A stretch of 64,000 bases of DNA from Vallitaleaceae bacterium. GTDB taxonomy: Bacteria; Bacillota; Clostridia; Lachnospirales; Vallitaleaceae. Made by a program: the position numbers and the translations under genes. Under the pieces are notes generated by a model that searched no databases, was not told the DNA's origin, and worked only from the letters and a program-made list of their open reading frames with translations. Where the stretch lies: contig JANQFZ010000058.1 in the NCBI GenBank assembly GCA_028277605.1, positions 1 to 64,000 on the forward strand, written 5' to 3'. Shown one piece after another: positions 30,944-40,288 of this stretch. Position 1 is the first letter of the stretch. Every line of letters starts with the position of its first letter.

Positions 30944-31498
30944 TTATAAAACTTTTTCAATAATCGTCATCAATCTTTCCTCTAATGAGAACTTATCTGG
31001 AATAATTCTCCATTCATAGACCACTGAAAAAATAAGCCCATTAATAACACTTGCTAATTCTACTGCTTCATACGCATGATTGGATAAGTCTTTATCTTCT
31101 CTAATAATCTTCTCTAAAAAATTAAGTTTTTTTATCGTGATATCCTGCATTGTTTTTTTTGTGTTATCATTATACTGATACATATCCATGGAATACATTA
31201 CTGTAGTAAGCTCTTTATAGTTTTGATAGAGTTCAGCAAATCTCTTGACATAGAATAAAATGGCTGTTTTACCCTTGATTTCACTTTCCATAATAGTATT
31301 CATTATTTTCTCATCATAGCTAGAAAAAGCTTCAATTATATGCTGTATAATATCTAGCTTACTCTTATACTGCCTATAAAGGGCTGGTTCAGATACACCT
31401 TGAACAGTTGCAAGATTCTTAGTGGTCACACCATTGATACCGTTTTTATACAATAGATCAATGGCACTAATTAAAATTTTTTCTTTTCTATTTAACAC
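30944..31498 (-). CDS. TetR/AcrR family transcriptional regulator
   Basis: 184 residues. N-terminal helix-turn-helix (ILISAIDLLYKNGINGVTTKNLATVQGVSEPALYRQYKSK in family style), then a helical ligand domain that I cannot assign. GTG start with AGAGGT six bases upstream. Its promoter (31533-31561) is followed at once by a perfect 14-bp palindrome (31517-31530), a likely operator for self-repression. It lies downstream of the Ca2+-ATPase gene, on the same strand and after a terminator, so it is probably a separate unit. The regulated genes are unknown. Confidence 0.88.
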   Translation of the reverse strand: MLNRKEKILISAIDLLYKNGINGVTTKNLATVQGVSEPALYRQYKSKLDIIQHIIEAFSSYDEKIMNTIMESEIKGKTAILFYVKRFAELYQNYKELTTVMYSMDMYQYNDNTKKTMQDITIKKLNFLEKIIREDKDLSNHAYEAVELASVINGLIFSVVYEWRIIPDKFSLEERLMTIIEKVL

Positions 31499-31516
31499 CT
31501 CATCACCTCTTTAGTT

Positions 31517-31530
31517 AGTTAGTACTAACT
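31517..31530. promoter_or_regulatory. probable operator of the TetR regulator at 30944-31498
   Basis: The perfect palindrome AGTTAGTACTAACT starts two bases downstream of the -10 box and so covers the transcription start. A repressor bound here would block its own promoter. The left half AGTTAGTA recurs at 34407-34414 upstream of the Ca2+-ATPase gene, with a weaker right half. Confidence 0.7.
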
Positions 31531-31532
31531 CC

Positions 31533-31561
31533 ATTATAACATAGTTTTGAAATCTATTCAA
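31533..31561 (-). promoter_or_regulatory. promoter of the TetR gene at 30944-31498
   Basis: TTGAAT at 31556-31561 and TATAAT at 31533-31538, 17 bases apart on the minus strand. The -35 box abuts the U run of the Ca2+-ATPase terminator. Confidence 0.8.
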
Positions 31562-31589
31562 AAAAACAGAGTATCTAAGTAAGATACCC
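31558..31589 (-). terminator. intrinsic terminator of the Ca2+-ATPase gene
   Basis: An 8-bp stem with one G-U pair (GGGTATCT with AGATACTC, 5-base loop), then TGTTTTTTT on the minus strand, about 46 bases past the ATPase stop codon. The U run overlaps the -35 region of the following TetR gene. Confidence 0.8.
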
Positions 31590-31634
31590 TGATTAACATA
31601 TCATTTATTGTTGCTCTCAGTTTAGACTTACCTG

Positions 31635-34289
31635 TCATTTAGCTCTCATTACTTTAGATAACTCCCCTGCTACTATTGGAATAAATGCTAATCCTAAGGT
31701 CATAAATAATTGTGCAGTACTTAAGGCTGTTGTACTAAATACTGGTTGTAAAAATGGTATATAGACAACAAGTAAAAGTAAAACAATAGCAATAAGAACA
31801 GAACCATTTAAAAATTTATTATCAAACAGCTTCAGCTTGAATACAGCTTTAGTTTCAGACCGTGCAGAATAAGCTCTTAACATTTCTCCTAGTATAAGTG
31901 TTGAGAAGCAGAACGTTCTGCCTAAAGTTAATGCATAGGTTTCATTAGTAACAGAACCTATATTGAAGCCCAATCTAAATGCAATCAAAGCTGCTAATCC
32001 TAATCCAATGCTTTGAAACATAATAGCAATCATCATATTTTTATCTACAATAGGTTCATGAGGGTCTCTTGGGTTTACTTTCATAATTCCTTCTTCACCT
32101 TTTTCTAACCCAAGTGCAAAGGCAGGAAAGGAATCCGTAATTAGATTAATCCAGAGAAGTTGAATGGGTACTAAAGGTACATGCCATCCAAACAGCATAG
32201 CAAAAAATATAATAAGGATTTCTCCAATATTACAAGATAATAAGAAACCTACAAATTTTCTTATATTACTATAGATAATACGCCCTTCTTTAACAGCATC
32301 TACAATACTGGCAAAATTATCATCGGTTAAAATCATATCTCCTGCTTCTTTGGTAACATCGGTTCCAGTGATGCCCATAGCAATCCCTATATCAGCTTTT
32401 TTTAAGGCTGGTGCATCATTAACACCATCTCCAGTCATAGCAGCAACTTCTCCATTTGCTTGTATTGCTTCTACTATCCTAACCTTATGTTGCGGAGAGA
32501 CTCTGGCAAAAACACTAACGTCATTCACTTTTTCCTTAAATGCTTCATCTGAGTAAGTATTGATCTGTATTCCTTCCATCGCTTGACTTGTATCTTCTAT
32601 AATACCTAATGCTTTTCCAATGGCAGTTGCTGTGATGATATGATCGCCAGTAATCATAACTGCCCGAATACCAGCCTCTTTGCATAGAGTAACTGCTTCT
32701 TTAACTTCTTCTCTTGGTGGATCTATCATACCTGTTAAGCCAAGAAAAACTAAGTTTTCTTCTTCCTTTTTAAGATCCGTGTCTTTGTCAACTATTTTAT
32801 AGGCAAATCCAAGAACCCTTAAAGCATCTTTCGCAAACTGCTGGTTCACAGCTTGAATATCTTTCTTTTCTGATTCTGTTATCTCATGAGCTTCCCCCTC
32901 ACGCTGAATATGTGAGCACCGAGAAAGGATAACATCTGGAGCCCCTTTAGTTAATAGATAGATTTCTCCATCAATTTCATGTAAGGTTGACATGAGCTTT
33001 CGTTCAGAGTCAAAAGGATATTCCTTTAATCTAGGGTAGCGTTCATTTAATTTTCTTTTATCATACCCTTCTTTATGCCCTAAAACAATTAGAGCACCTT
33101 CTGTTGGATCTCCAATGATATCTTGTTCTTTAAGCTCAGCATCATTGCATAGAACACAAACCTTCAATAAAGTGTCTAAGTTACTCTTATCTTTATCTGT
33201 CTCTATTTGACCCTCAGTAGAATAACCCGTTCCTGATACAGTCATACTTGTTCTGCCATCAAAAACCTTAACTACTGTCATTTTGTTTTGAGTTAATGTT
33301 CCTGTTTTATCTGTACAAATAACGGTTGTACTTCCTAAAGTCTCAACAGCACTTAGTTTTTTTAGAATAGCATGGCGCTTAATCATACGTTGCATACCCA
33401 TAGCTAAGACAACTGTTACAACTGCAGGAAGCCCTTCTGGAATAGCAGCTACTGCTAAGCTGATAGCAGTCATAAAGACCTCCATGAGATCCTTCCCATG
33501 ATACCAGCCCAATCCAAATATAACAATACAAATAGCTAAGCAGGCAATGCCTAAGAACTTACCAAACTGACCAAGTTTCTTTTGCAGTGGTGTTTCTTTT
33601 TCAGCCGCTTCATTCAGCATAGTGGCTATTTTGCCGATTTCTGTCTCCATACCGGTTGCAAAAGCAATTCCTTTACCACGTCCGTATGTAACAATTGTGC
33701 TCATATAACCACAGTTTACACGATCTGCTAGAGGTGCCTTTTCCTCAATGACTGTGGTAGCCTTCTTTTCAACTGCTACGGATTCTCCTGTGAGAGCTGC
33801 TTCTTCTATCTTAAGATTAACACTTTCTATCAATCGCACATCCGCTGGTACATAATCACCAGCATCTAAGATAACAATATCACCTGGTACAATCTCTCCA
33901 GATTCTATATGTTCTATTGTGCCGCCTCTTAAGACCTTAGCCTTAGGTGCTGCCATTTCTTTTAAAGCTTTTAGTGCGTTACTAGCCTTGTTTTCTTGAA
34001 TCACTCCTAGTACGGCATTAAGGATAACAATCCCTAAAATCACAAAACCATCCAGCACCTCTCCTACTCCTATAGAAAGGATACTAGCTACAATTAGAAT
34101 AATAATTAAAAAATCTTTGAATTGATCCACAATCATATGAACCAAAGTTCTTGATTTTTTTTCTTGGAGTTTATTATAGCCATATTTTAATAATCGTTCT
34201 TGTACTTCTTCATGGGTTAGACCAGATTGTACATTGACCTGTAATATATCGCTTGATTCCTGAGGGGTCTTAGTATGAAATTGATTCAA
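31635..34289 (-). CDS. P-type Ca2+-transporting ATPase (SERCA-like, P2A)
   Basis: 884 residues. Actuator motif TGES (in EEAALTGESVAVEKK), M4 calcium-binding IPEGLPAVV, phosphorylation motif DKTGTLT, nucleotide-domain KGAPD, hinge MTGDGVNDAPALKKADIG and M6 motif NLITDSFPA with the calcium-binding Asn and Asp. About ten membrane helices. These match bacterial Ca2+ pumps such as LMCA1 that export calcium from the cytoplasm. Manganese transport is possible in this group. TTG start with AAGGAGG 7 bases upstream. It is monocistronic, divergent from the LUD gene. Confidence 0.94.
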   Translation of the reverse strand: MNQFHTKTPQESSDILQVNVQSGLTHEEVQERLLKYGYNKLQEKKSRTLVHMIVDQFKDFLIIILIVASILSIGVGEVLDGFVILGIVILNAVLGVIQENKASNALKALKEMAAPKAKVLRGGTIEHIESGEIVPGDIVILDAGDYVPADVRLIESVNLKIEEAALTGESVAVEKKATTVIEEKAPLADRVNCGYMSTIVTYGRGKGIAFATGMETEIGKIATMLNEAAEKETPLQKKLGQFGKFLGIACLAICIVIFGLGWYHGKDLMEVFMTAISLAVAAIPEGLPAVVTVVLAMGMQRMIKRHAILKKLSAVETLGSTTVICTDKTGTLTQNKMTVVKVFDGRTSMTVSGTGYSTEGQIETDKDKSNLDTLLKVCVLCNDAELKEQDIIGDPTEGALIVLGHKEGYDKRKLNERYPRLKEYPFDSERKLMSTLHEIDGEIYLLTKGAPDVILSRCSHIQREGEAHEITESEKKDIQAVNQQFAKDALRVLGFAYKIVDKDTDLKKEEENLVFLGLTGMIDPPREEVKEAVTLCKEAGIRAVMITGDHIITATAIGKALGIIEDTSQAMEGIQINTYSDEAFKEKVNDVSVFARVSPQHKVRIVEAIQANGEVAAMTGDGVNDAPALKKADIGIAMGITGTDVTKEAGDMILTDDNFASIVDAVKEGRIIYSNIRKFVGFLLSCNIGEILIIFFAMLFGWHVPLVPIQLLWINLITDSFPAFALGLEKGEEGIMKVNPRDPHEPIVDKNMMIAIMFQSIGLGLAALIAFRLGFNIGSVTNETYALTLGRTFCFSTLILGEMLRAYSARSETKAVFKLKLFDNKFLNGSVLIAIVLLLLVVYIPFLQPVFSTTALSTAQLFMTLGLAFIPIVAGELSKVMRAK

Positions 34290-34531
34290 CTCAATGCCTC
34301 CTTAATCGCCAAAGTATCATTGCTTAACATACCATATAAACTATACCAAATTACACTAGAAATAGAAAGCAAAACTTTACTCCGTTAGCTATTGGTAAAC
34401 AACGAGAGTTAGTATTTAGTAAAACAAATAAGTTATTGTAATCAAGTATAAAAGTTGTATAATGATTAGTATGAGTTAATCAATCATTAGATTATTCAAT
34501 AACATGGATAAATTAAAATTGGGGGATAAAC

Positions 34532-35167
34532 ATGGATCCAAAAAAAATTAACTATGAGCACTTGGCATCAACTGTAATCAAAGCACTCAATAAAAGAAAA
34601 ATGGATGGCTACTATTGTCCGACTTCAGAAGAAGCGGTGAATCAAGCATTAGAACTGATGAACGAAGGCTCTGTCGTTACATGGGGCGGTTCAATGACGA
34701 TAAGAGATATTGGTTTATTAGATAAAATTAAAAAGAGCAATTATAAAACTTTAGATAGAAGCACGGCAAGTACACCTGAAGAAGTAGAACAGATTTATTA
34801 TCATGCTTTTGCTTCTGATTATTACTTAATGAGCTCAAATGCTATCACCTTAGATGGAAAACTTGTCAATATTGATGGAAACGGAAATAGGGTCGCTTGT
34901 CTTATTTATGGTCCTAAGAATGTTATTATCATAGCAGGAATGAACAAGGTTGTCTCTAATGAAGAAATGGCCATCCATCGTATTAAAACTGAGGCATGTC
35001 CTCCGAATAGCGTTAGACTAAATATAAATACTCCCTGTGCCAAATCAGGTTATTGTCAAAATTGCTTATCAGATGACTGCATATGCTGTCAAACGGTTAT
35101 CACAAGAATGTCTAGGAAACAACATCGTATTAAGGTAATTCTAGTTGGCGAATCTCTGGGATACTAA
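34532..35167 (+). CDS. LUD domain protein (DUF162), LutC/YkgG-like
   Basis: 211 residues. The GSVVTWGGSMTIRDIGLLDKI and STASTPEEVEQIYYHAFASDYYLMSSNAITLDGKLVNIDG segments are hallmarks of the LUD family, which includes LutC of the lactate-utilization complex. Unlike LutC it ends with a cysteine-rich tail (CAKSGYCQNCLSDDCICC), six cysteines, a possible metal or cluster site seen in stand-alone members. No lutA or lutB neighbour is present, so a lactate role is uncertain. ATG with GGGGG upstream. It is divergent from the Ca2+-ATPase gene. Confidence 0.88.
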   Translation: MDPKKINYEHLASTVIKALNKRKMDGYYCPTSEEAVNQALELMNEGSVVTWGGSMTIRDIGLLDKIKKSNYKTLDRSTASTPEEVEQIYYHAFASDYYLMSSNAITLDGKLVNIDGNGNRVACLIYGPKNVIIIAGMNKVVSNEEMAIHRIKTEACPPNSVRLNINTPCAKSGYCQNCLSDDCICCQTVITRMSRKQHRIKVILVGESLGY

Positions 35168-35217
35168 TTTAGGTCGGTGTTGAGGCTTTGACTAAGAACT
35201 TTTTTTAACTATAGCAT

Positions 35218-36066
35218 CTATGAACTCAACCGTATTTTATTTGGATCTATAAATCCTTCATCATACATGACTTTAGCGTGATTACAAATCACTAATTTTT
35301 TATCAATTGCGTTACCTGTTTTCTTATCAATTTTTGTTTGGAATATCTCATTGTTTCTATAATAAGCACCATTTTCTTTAATAAAATAATTATTTTCTTC
35401 AATAATATGATACTTATGATTTAAAACCCTATCACTTCTTAACTCTCCACATAAATAATCATCCGTTGTATAAGTAATGAGTTGAAAGGTTTGATTGGTA
35501 TGATTCACAAACTGATAATCCAAATAATTATACATAATGGACGTACCTGTTCCAAAAGGAACCTGTCTACCGTAATCTGGAAATAGGTCAAGTTCATTAT
35601 GGTGGTGATGTTCTAGAATAGTTAGAGGGCTATGTAATATCATCCAATGAATAAGGTTGGTAAACTGACACATTCCCCCTCCTATTCCTCGGCTTACCTT
35701 TCCAGATCGTATGGTAAGCCCTTCCTTGTATCCTTTTGATTGAGTAGCTTTGCCTACCAGCCTCCAGAACGAGAAAACTTCATTAGGTTGAATGACAATA
35801 CCATTGACTTTAGGCGCCGCTAGGGATAAATTGATAGCCTTATTATCTTGAAGTTGCATATCGACATCCCCTAATCGTCTTCTAATTAAGGATTTATGCT
35901 TATAAATCTGTACGCATAGGTTTTGATCTGAATAAGTTTTAGCATAGGTTTTTCTATTCAAAACCCATTGCAATCTTCTTAACAAGATGCCTTTGATAAC
36001 AGATAGTCGATAGGTTATTGGATGCCATTCACAAAATAGTTTTCTTGACATAAGCTGTTCTCTCAT
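35218..36066 (-). CDS. VanW family protein
   Basis: 282 residues, no signal peptide seen. The core NEVFSFWRLVGKATQSKGYKEG, GGGMCQFTNLIHWM and LDLFPDYGRQVPFGTGTS segments define the VanW family, first seen as an accessory gene of vancomycin resistance clusters; its biochemical role is not established, and no van genes are present here. The ribosome binding site is weak. It follows the DUF3160 lipoprotein gene by 34 bases and may be the third gene of that group. Confidence 0.88.
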   Translation of the reverse strand: MREQLMSRKLFCEWHPITYRLSVIKGILLRRLQWVLNRKTYAKTYSDQNLCVQIYKHKSLIRRRLGDVDMQLQDNKAINLSLAAPKVNGIVIQPNEVFSFWRLVGKATQSKGYKEGLTIRSGKVSRGIGGGMCQFTNLIHWMILHSPLTILEHHHHNELDLFPDYGRQVPFGTGTSIMYNYLDYQFVNHTNQTFQLITYTTDDYLCGELRSDRVLNHKYHIIEENNYFIKENGAYYRNNEIFQTKIDKKTGNAIDKKLVICNHAKVMYDEGFIDPNKIRLSS

Positions 36067-36100
36067 TTCTGTATACTTATAGTTATCTGCTATTTATTAC

Positions 36101-38401
36101 TTATTCAAATTGTACTTCGGGTACTTTTATCGTAATGTGATTCTCTTCTTGTGATAAAAAGCTATTAAGCCATTCTGGTTGTTTTGGAAGATCTGGTGAA
36201 GGTTCTCCAATTTTAATCATAAAATAGTCTTCATCAGGATGATCTGAAAAGCTTTCTTTTCTAACACCTAGCATTTCATGCCATTCATCATCATTTAGAC
36301 GTGTATCATTATAAAACTCATAGTATCCATAAACGGCTCCTTTAGTTAAATACAGCTTACTATCTTCTTGTGTCACCACATAAATCTCATGAGGTAATCC
36401 AGTTCCAATTTCTAAGCAGCCTCCTCCACAGGTGGCTATATCCGCAATAACACCAGAACATTTCAATTTGCTACTGCCGCATTGAGTAATGATATCATAA
36501 ATGATGCTATCCATTTCTCCTCCAAAAAAACTTAGCTTACTCTGCTCCTCCTTAGATAGCCTCTCATTATTTAGCTCCTTAATCGAACAGGTTTGAAGTA
36601 ATGTCAATAAATTGATGACTTTGTCATGAACTCTTTCAAACTGTTCAGGAATCAAGCCCTTTGCTTCTAAATTAGTGATAGAGTACTCTGTTAACCAAAT
36701 CAATTTTGAGTATACGTTAACATTAGGTTCGACATAATGGTGGTGTTCGTATAAATCTTCATTACCACATTGTGCTACAGGTTGCTTGACATACAGAATC
36801 GTATCATGCTTTAACTCAGCATAGCTTCCTAGAGCAGAACTGATAGATTTATCCGTCCATGCCTTATTATTCATAAAAAGAGGAATGCCCTCAATACCCT
36901 CAAAGGAGTCTTGAATAGAGCTTAATGTCCAAAGCCATCCATTATAGATATTAGCTTGCCAAGTCTCTTCGCTGATTTGTTCAATTTTATCCTTCAGCTC
37001 TATAAAAGTATCCTCATAATCAACCCAGTGCTTTTGCGGCTCTTCATACTCATCTAATAATTCTTTTGCTCGCTGACTACCCAAGACTCCTGCAACATCC
37101 AAAGCAGATGGTACTGGTCTGTAATAGGGGTGCATAAGTTCCTGTAGAATTTCTCCATCAAATGTATATCTCTGTCCCATAAATCTAAATTGCCTATCAT
37201 TAGGAATATCATGCGTTGTTTTATGTACAATGCCAGGCTTTGGTAGTTTTTTTGCTTCTTCTAAAAGCTTCTTATAATAACTTTCATTTCTAAAGTCATT
37301 AGGATTAACTTCTGTACCAAATACATTGACTATAAGCGTCTTATAATCATATAAATCTAAGTCGTCAGATTGTCCAATATAAAAATTGGTTGGCCAATAT
37401 ATTTTATCCCATGCTTCAATATCATTTCTTCCTTCATTTTGTATGAAAGCTGTATAAGTCATAAGTAGAGCCTTAACCGTTTCATCTACACAGATTTCAA
37501 CATAGTCATCCTGCCCTTGAGTAAGCGGCAAGCCAATCATTCCATACCACATCATGGCTCTAAAATAGTTTTCATAATTTTCATCTTCTGTATAATGACC
37601 TCTTACTTTAAATTGACTGTAATCCACTTCACGCTCTAGTAAAGTAGAGAATTGATACTCATTAGCTGTCGAAATTCTCTTAACTTCTTCATCAGCTATA
37701 GTTTTAATGTCTTCTGGAATATCCCCATAGGCTTGAGTCAGTAGTTTCTTAGCAACAGCAAAGAAAACAGCATTAAACTTGAGATCCTTTTTGACACTTT
37801 CATAGGCAGAATCTTGATAAAGCATTAGAGATTTATGAAGCATGCTATCCGTTAATCGGGTCAATTCTTCCATCAAGTATTCTTTTTCAATTATCTTTAA
37901 TGTGCCATCATAATAAACATGATACAAATGCATAACAGCATCTACAGTTACAAAACTATCAATATTGCTATACATATTGGTATCATAGATACCATACATC
38001 TGCAGATTACCCCAGTCCATTTTAGGTGGCAGGACAATAAATCCATTCTTCGCAAGTTGTTCCTTCTGTCGCTTAGTAAATCCTTCAAAGCGTTTGATAT
38101 TTTCAATATTAGATAGATCAGTCTGAATGGTATAATTAGGAACATTATAATTTATGGATGGCACTGTATAAGGAACCTTGATAGGCTGTAGGTCTTTCTC
38201 CTTTTGCCAAACTAGCTTATATGGCATTTCTTCATCTACATCCTCACCCTGTGAATCTTGGGATAGTTCTGCATCACTCTCTAACTCTGAATCATCTTTA
38301 TCATAAGAATTTGTATATTGATTAGCATCATTACACCCTGATATTAGTAAAACAAGTATACTAAGTAAACTTAATAGATAAAAGCATCTACATTTTTTCA
38401 A
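36101..38401 (-). CDS. DUF3160 domain lipoprotein, function unknown
   Basis: 766 residues. A type II signal peptide of about 22 residues ends in the lipobox LLISGC, so the protein is probably anchored on the outer face of the membrane. A low-complexity acidic linker (about 30-60) precedes a large DUF3160 domain, with ALDVAGVLGSQRAKELLDEY and a late ADIATCGGGCLEIGTGLPHEIYV stretch. Its role is unknown in the family. TTG start with GAGGAGG 7 bases upstream. The gene before it (38414-39235) also encodes an exported protein, 12 bases away. Confidence 0.88.
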   Translation of the reverse strand: MKKCRCFYLLSLLSILVLLISGCNDANQYTNSYDKDDSELESDAELSQDSQGEDVDEEMPYKLVWQKEKDLQPIKVPYTVPSINYNVPNYTIQTDLSNIENIKRFEGFTKRQKEQLAKNGFIVLPPKMDWGNLQMYGIYDTNMYSNIDSFVTVDAVMHLYHVYYDGTLKIIEKEYLMEELTRLTDSMLHKSLMLYQDSAYESVKKDLKFNAVFFAVAKKLLTQAYGDIPEDIKTIADEEVKRISTANEYQFSTLLEREVDYSQFKVRGHYTEDENYENYFRAMMWYGMIGLPLTQGQDDYVEICVDETVKALLMTYTAFIQNEGRNDIEAWDKIYWPTNFYIGQSDDLDLYDYKTLIVNVFGTEVNPNDFRNESYYKKLLEEAKKLPKPGIVHKTTHDIPNDRQFRFMGQRYTFDGEILQELMHPYYRPVPSALDVAGVLGSQRAKELLDEYEEPQKHWVDYEDTFIELKDKIEQISEETWQANIYNGWLWTLSSIQDSFEGIEGIPLFMNNKAWTDKSISSALGSYAELKHDTILYVKQPVAQCGNEDLYEHHHYVEPNVNVYSKLIWLTEYSITNLEAKGLIPEQFERVHDKVINLLTLLQTCSIKELNNERLSKEEQSKLSFFGGEMDSIIYDIITQCGSSKLKCSGVIADIATCGGGCLEIGTGLPHEIYVVTQEDSKLYLTKGAVYGYYEFYNDTRLNDDEWHEMLGVRKESFSDHPDEDYFMIKIGEPSPDLPKQPEWLNSFLSQEENHITIKVPEVQFE

Positions 38402-38413
38402 ATTACTTCCTCC

Positions 38414-39235
38414 TCAAATTTTAGTATTATTTACTTCAATAAGCTGCTCACCCTTTAACTTAAGTAAAACAGGTTTTTTAAAGGCACTTGTAGTTACTTC
38501 AAGATAAACTCTGTCTTCTACATGTAAGGGTTTAACGGTTGTTATGTTCGGATAGGTACTACTCTCTGAAAACTTAACAAATCCAAAATCAAGCCAATAG
38601 TAAATAGACACACACATTTTATTTTCTTTGTATTCAACCACAATAAACTCATCTGCGGTATCGCCAATCACATTATCAAAAATAACTGTTTCAAATGGAT
38701 ATTCCAACTTCGATCCCGTCCATTTTTTAGAGAATTTTTCTCCATCCCAGTTAAAGAAAAATGGTCTGTTTTCAACGGCTGAGTACATTGGGGTTGATTT
38801 ATAGACACCAATATAAATATCCTTGATATTATCGCCGTCTATATCACACACTTGTATATCCCATGGCTTGACTGATGTAAAATCATTGCTATACTTTTGT
38901 TCTATAACAAGAGTTCCTGATTTTAATGAAGGCGTAAAAAAGCAGATATCCTTACCATAGTTCTCTCCTTCCTCAGCACTAATAATTAATAGCTCATCAG
39001 TGTCATCTGAATTCAAATCACTAACACTCATATCTAAAATAATATCTTCTTGCAAGAGCAAAATAGGATTATACTCATTAGAGTTGGAGTCATATATAAT
39101 GAGCTCACTACCACTATAAGTGCATAAGTATTCATTTCCTTCCACTTGCAAGTTATAGATTTTATTGTGCATTTTATGATTTTGGTTAGTCATAAAGAAC
39201 TGCAAAAGAAGGATGATTATTATGATTCTCTTCAT
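38414..39235 (-). CDS. exported protein with VCBS/FG-GAP-like repeats
   Basis: 273 residues. An N-terminal hydrophobic segment (about 3-16) looks like a signal peptide without a lipobox. The body has repeats of the type DLNSDDTDELLII and DIDGDNIKDIYIG, calcium-binding-like loops of the VCBS or FG-GAP beta-propeller families that often decorate surface proteins. The exact family is not certain. ATG start with AGGAGA upstream. It is the first gene of the group with the DUF3160 lipoprotein and VanW-type genes, and may act with the lipoprotein at the cell surface. Confidence 0.7.
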   Translation of the reverse strand: MKRIIIIILLLQFFMTNQNHKMHNKIYNLQVEGNEYLCTYSGSELIIYDSNSNEYNPILLLQEDIILDMSVSDLNSDDTDELLIISAEEGENYGKDICFFTPSLKSGTLVIEQKYSNDFTSVKPWDIQVCDIDGDNIKDIYIGVYKSTPMYSAVENRPFFFNWDGEKFSKKWTGSKLEYPFETVIFDNVIGDTADEFIVVEYKENKMCVSIYYWLDFGFVKFSESSTYPNITTVKPLHVEDRVYLEVTTSAFKKPVLLKLKGEQLIEVNNTKI

Positions 39236-39447
39236 TGTGGTCTCCTATGTTTTAATTATAGTAGAATAACAGCTTATTATGTACTGTATATATTCTACAT
39301 TTATTTGATTCATTTGTTAATAAACACGCCTTTAAATAACTAATAAATTGTGTTTAAAATAGTGTTACATGTTTTTACAAACCTATAACTAAATCTTATA
39401 GAAATATTACAAACTCTATCCATAAACCCATTTATAGAGCTAACCAT

Positions 39448-39474
39448 AAAAAAACCAGCTCTTCTGAGCTGATT
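39448..39474 (-). terminator. intrinsic terminator of the iron-transport operon
   Basis: The stem CAGCTC/GAGCTG with a short loop, then GGTTTTTTT on the minus strand, just past the ATPase gene at 39488. It closes the ABC transporter operon. Confidence 0.85.
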
Positions 39475-39487
39475 TTCATTTATCATC

Positions 39488-40288
39488 TTATACAACTTTG
39501 TCTGTAATTCTTAATGGTAATATAGTTTTAAAATTAGTTTTATTCTGTGTGTATTCAAGTATTTTAGACTCAACTTCGTAAAAACGTTTAATATTACTTT
39601 CATTAACTATTTCTGATGTTTTACCATAGATATAATTATTACCATATGAAAATATGAGCGTTTTATCTGAAATCCTTAGTGCGTGCTCAGGATAATGCGT
39701 ATTGATGATACAAGTGATATTTTTTTGTTTTGACATTTTTTGTATAACATCAAGTACAATCAGTTGATTCTTTATGTCCAGATTGGATTCTGGTTCATCA
39801 AGAATTAATACTTCTGGCTCAGACACTAATGCTCTTGCCATAAGAACCATTTGTAACTCTCCACCACTCAATTCAGAAACAACTTTGTTTTCTAGTTTTA
39901 AAATATTTAATTCTTCCATAACACTTTTTGACTTTTCAATATCCTCTTGTTTTGGCATTGAGAAAAAGCTCATATGGGGATTTCTACCCATCAAAACCAT
40001 TTCTATAACACTATATGGGAATACTGTTATTTTAGCTTGTGGAACATAACTGATTCTTTTCCAAACATCAACACTCTTAAATGAATTGAAGCTTTTTTCA
40101 TTAATTAATGTTTCTCCTTTATGCCATTTTAAGAAGCCCATCATACACTTTAATAGAGTTGTTTTCCCAACACCATTAGCTCCTAGTATGGTTAAAATTT
40201 CTCCATCTTCAATCGTTAAATTGATATCTTCAAATAAAAGAGAATCTTTCCTATAACCAAATGTTCCGTTTGAAACTCTAAATTTCAA
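39488..40288 (-). CDS. ABC transporter ATP-binding protein, siderophore/iron type (FecE-like)
   Basis: About 266 residues. Walker A GANGVGKTTLLK, signature LSGGELQMVLMARAL, Walker B VLILDEPESNLD and the H-loop histidine in NTHYPEH. The closest family is the FepC/FecE/BtuD type. The TTG at 40286-40288 overlaps the stop codon of the permease gene (TTGA) and has AGGAGG 9 bases upstream. A GTG at 40294 is only three bases from that site and is less likely. It is the last gene of the locus and powers the importer made with the next two genes upstream. Confidence 0.92.
   Translation of the reverse strand: MKFRVSNGTFGYRKDSLLFEDINLTIEDGEILTILGANGVGKTTLLKCMMGFLKWHKGETLINEKSFNSFKSVDVWKRISYVPQAKITVFPYSVIEMVLMGRNPHMSFFSMPKQEDIEKSKSVMEELNILKLENKVVSELSGGELQMVLMARALVSEPEVLILDEPESNLDIKNQLIVLDVIQKMSKQKNITCIINTHYPEHALRISDKTLIFSYGNNYIYGKTSEIVNESNIKRFYEVESKILEYTQNKTNFKTILPLRITDKVV

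Noticed and set aside
34532-35167. A lactate-utilization (lutABC) operon
   Set aside because: Only the LUD-domain protein is present; no iron-sulfur partner genes lie on either side.
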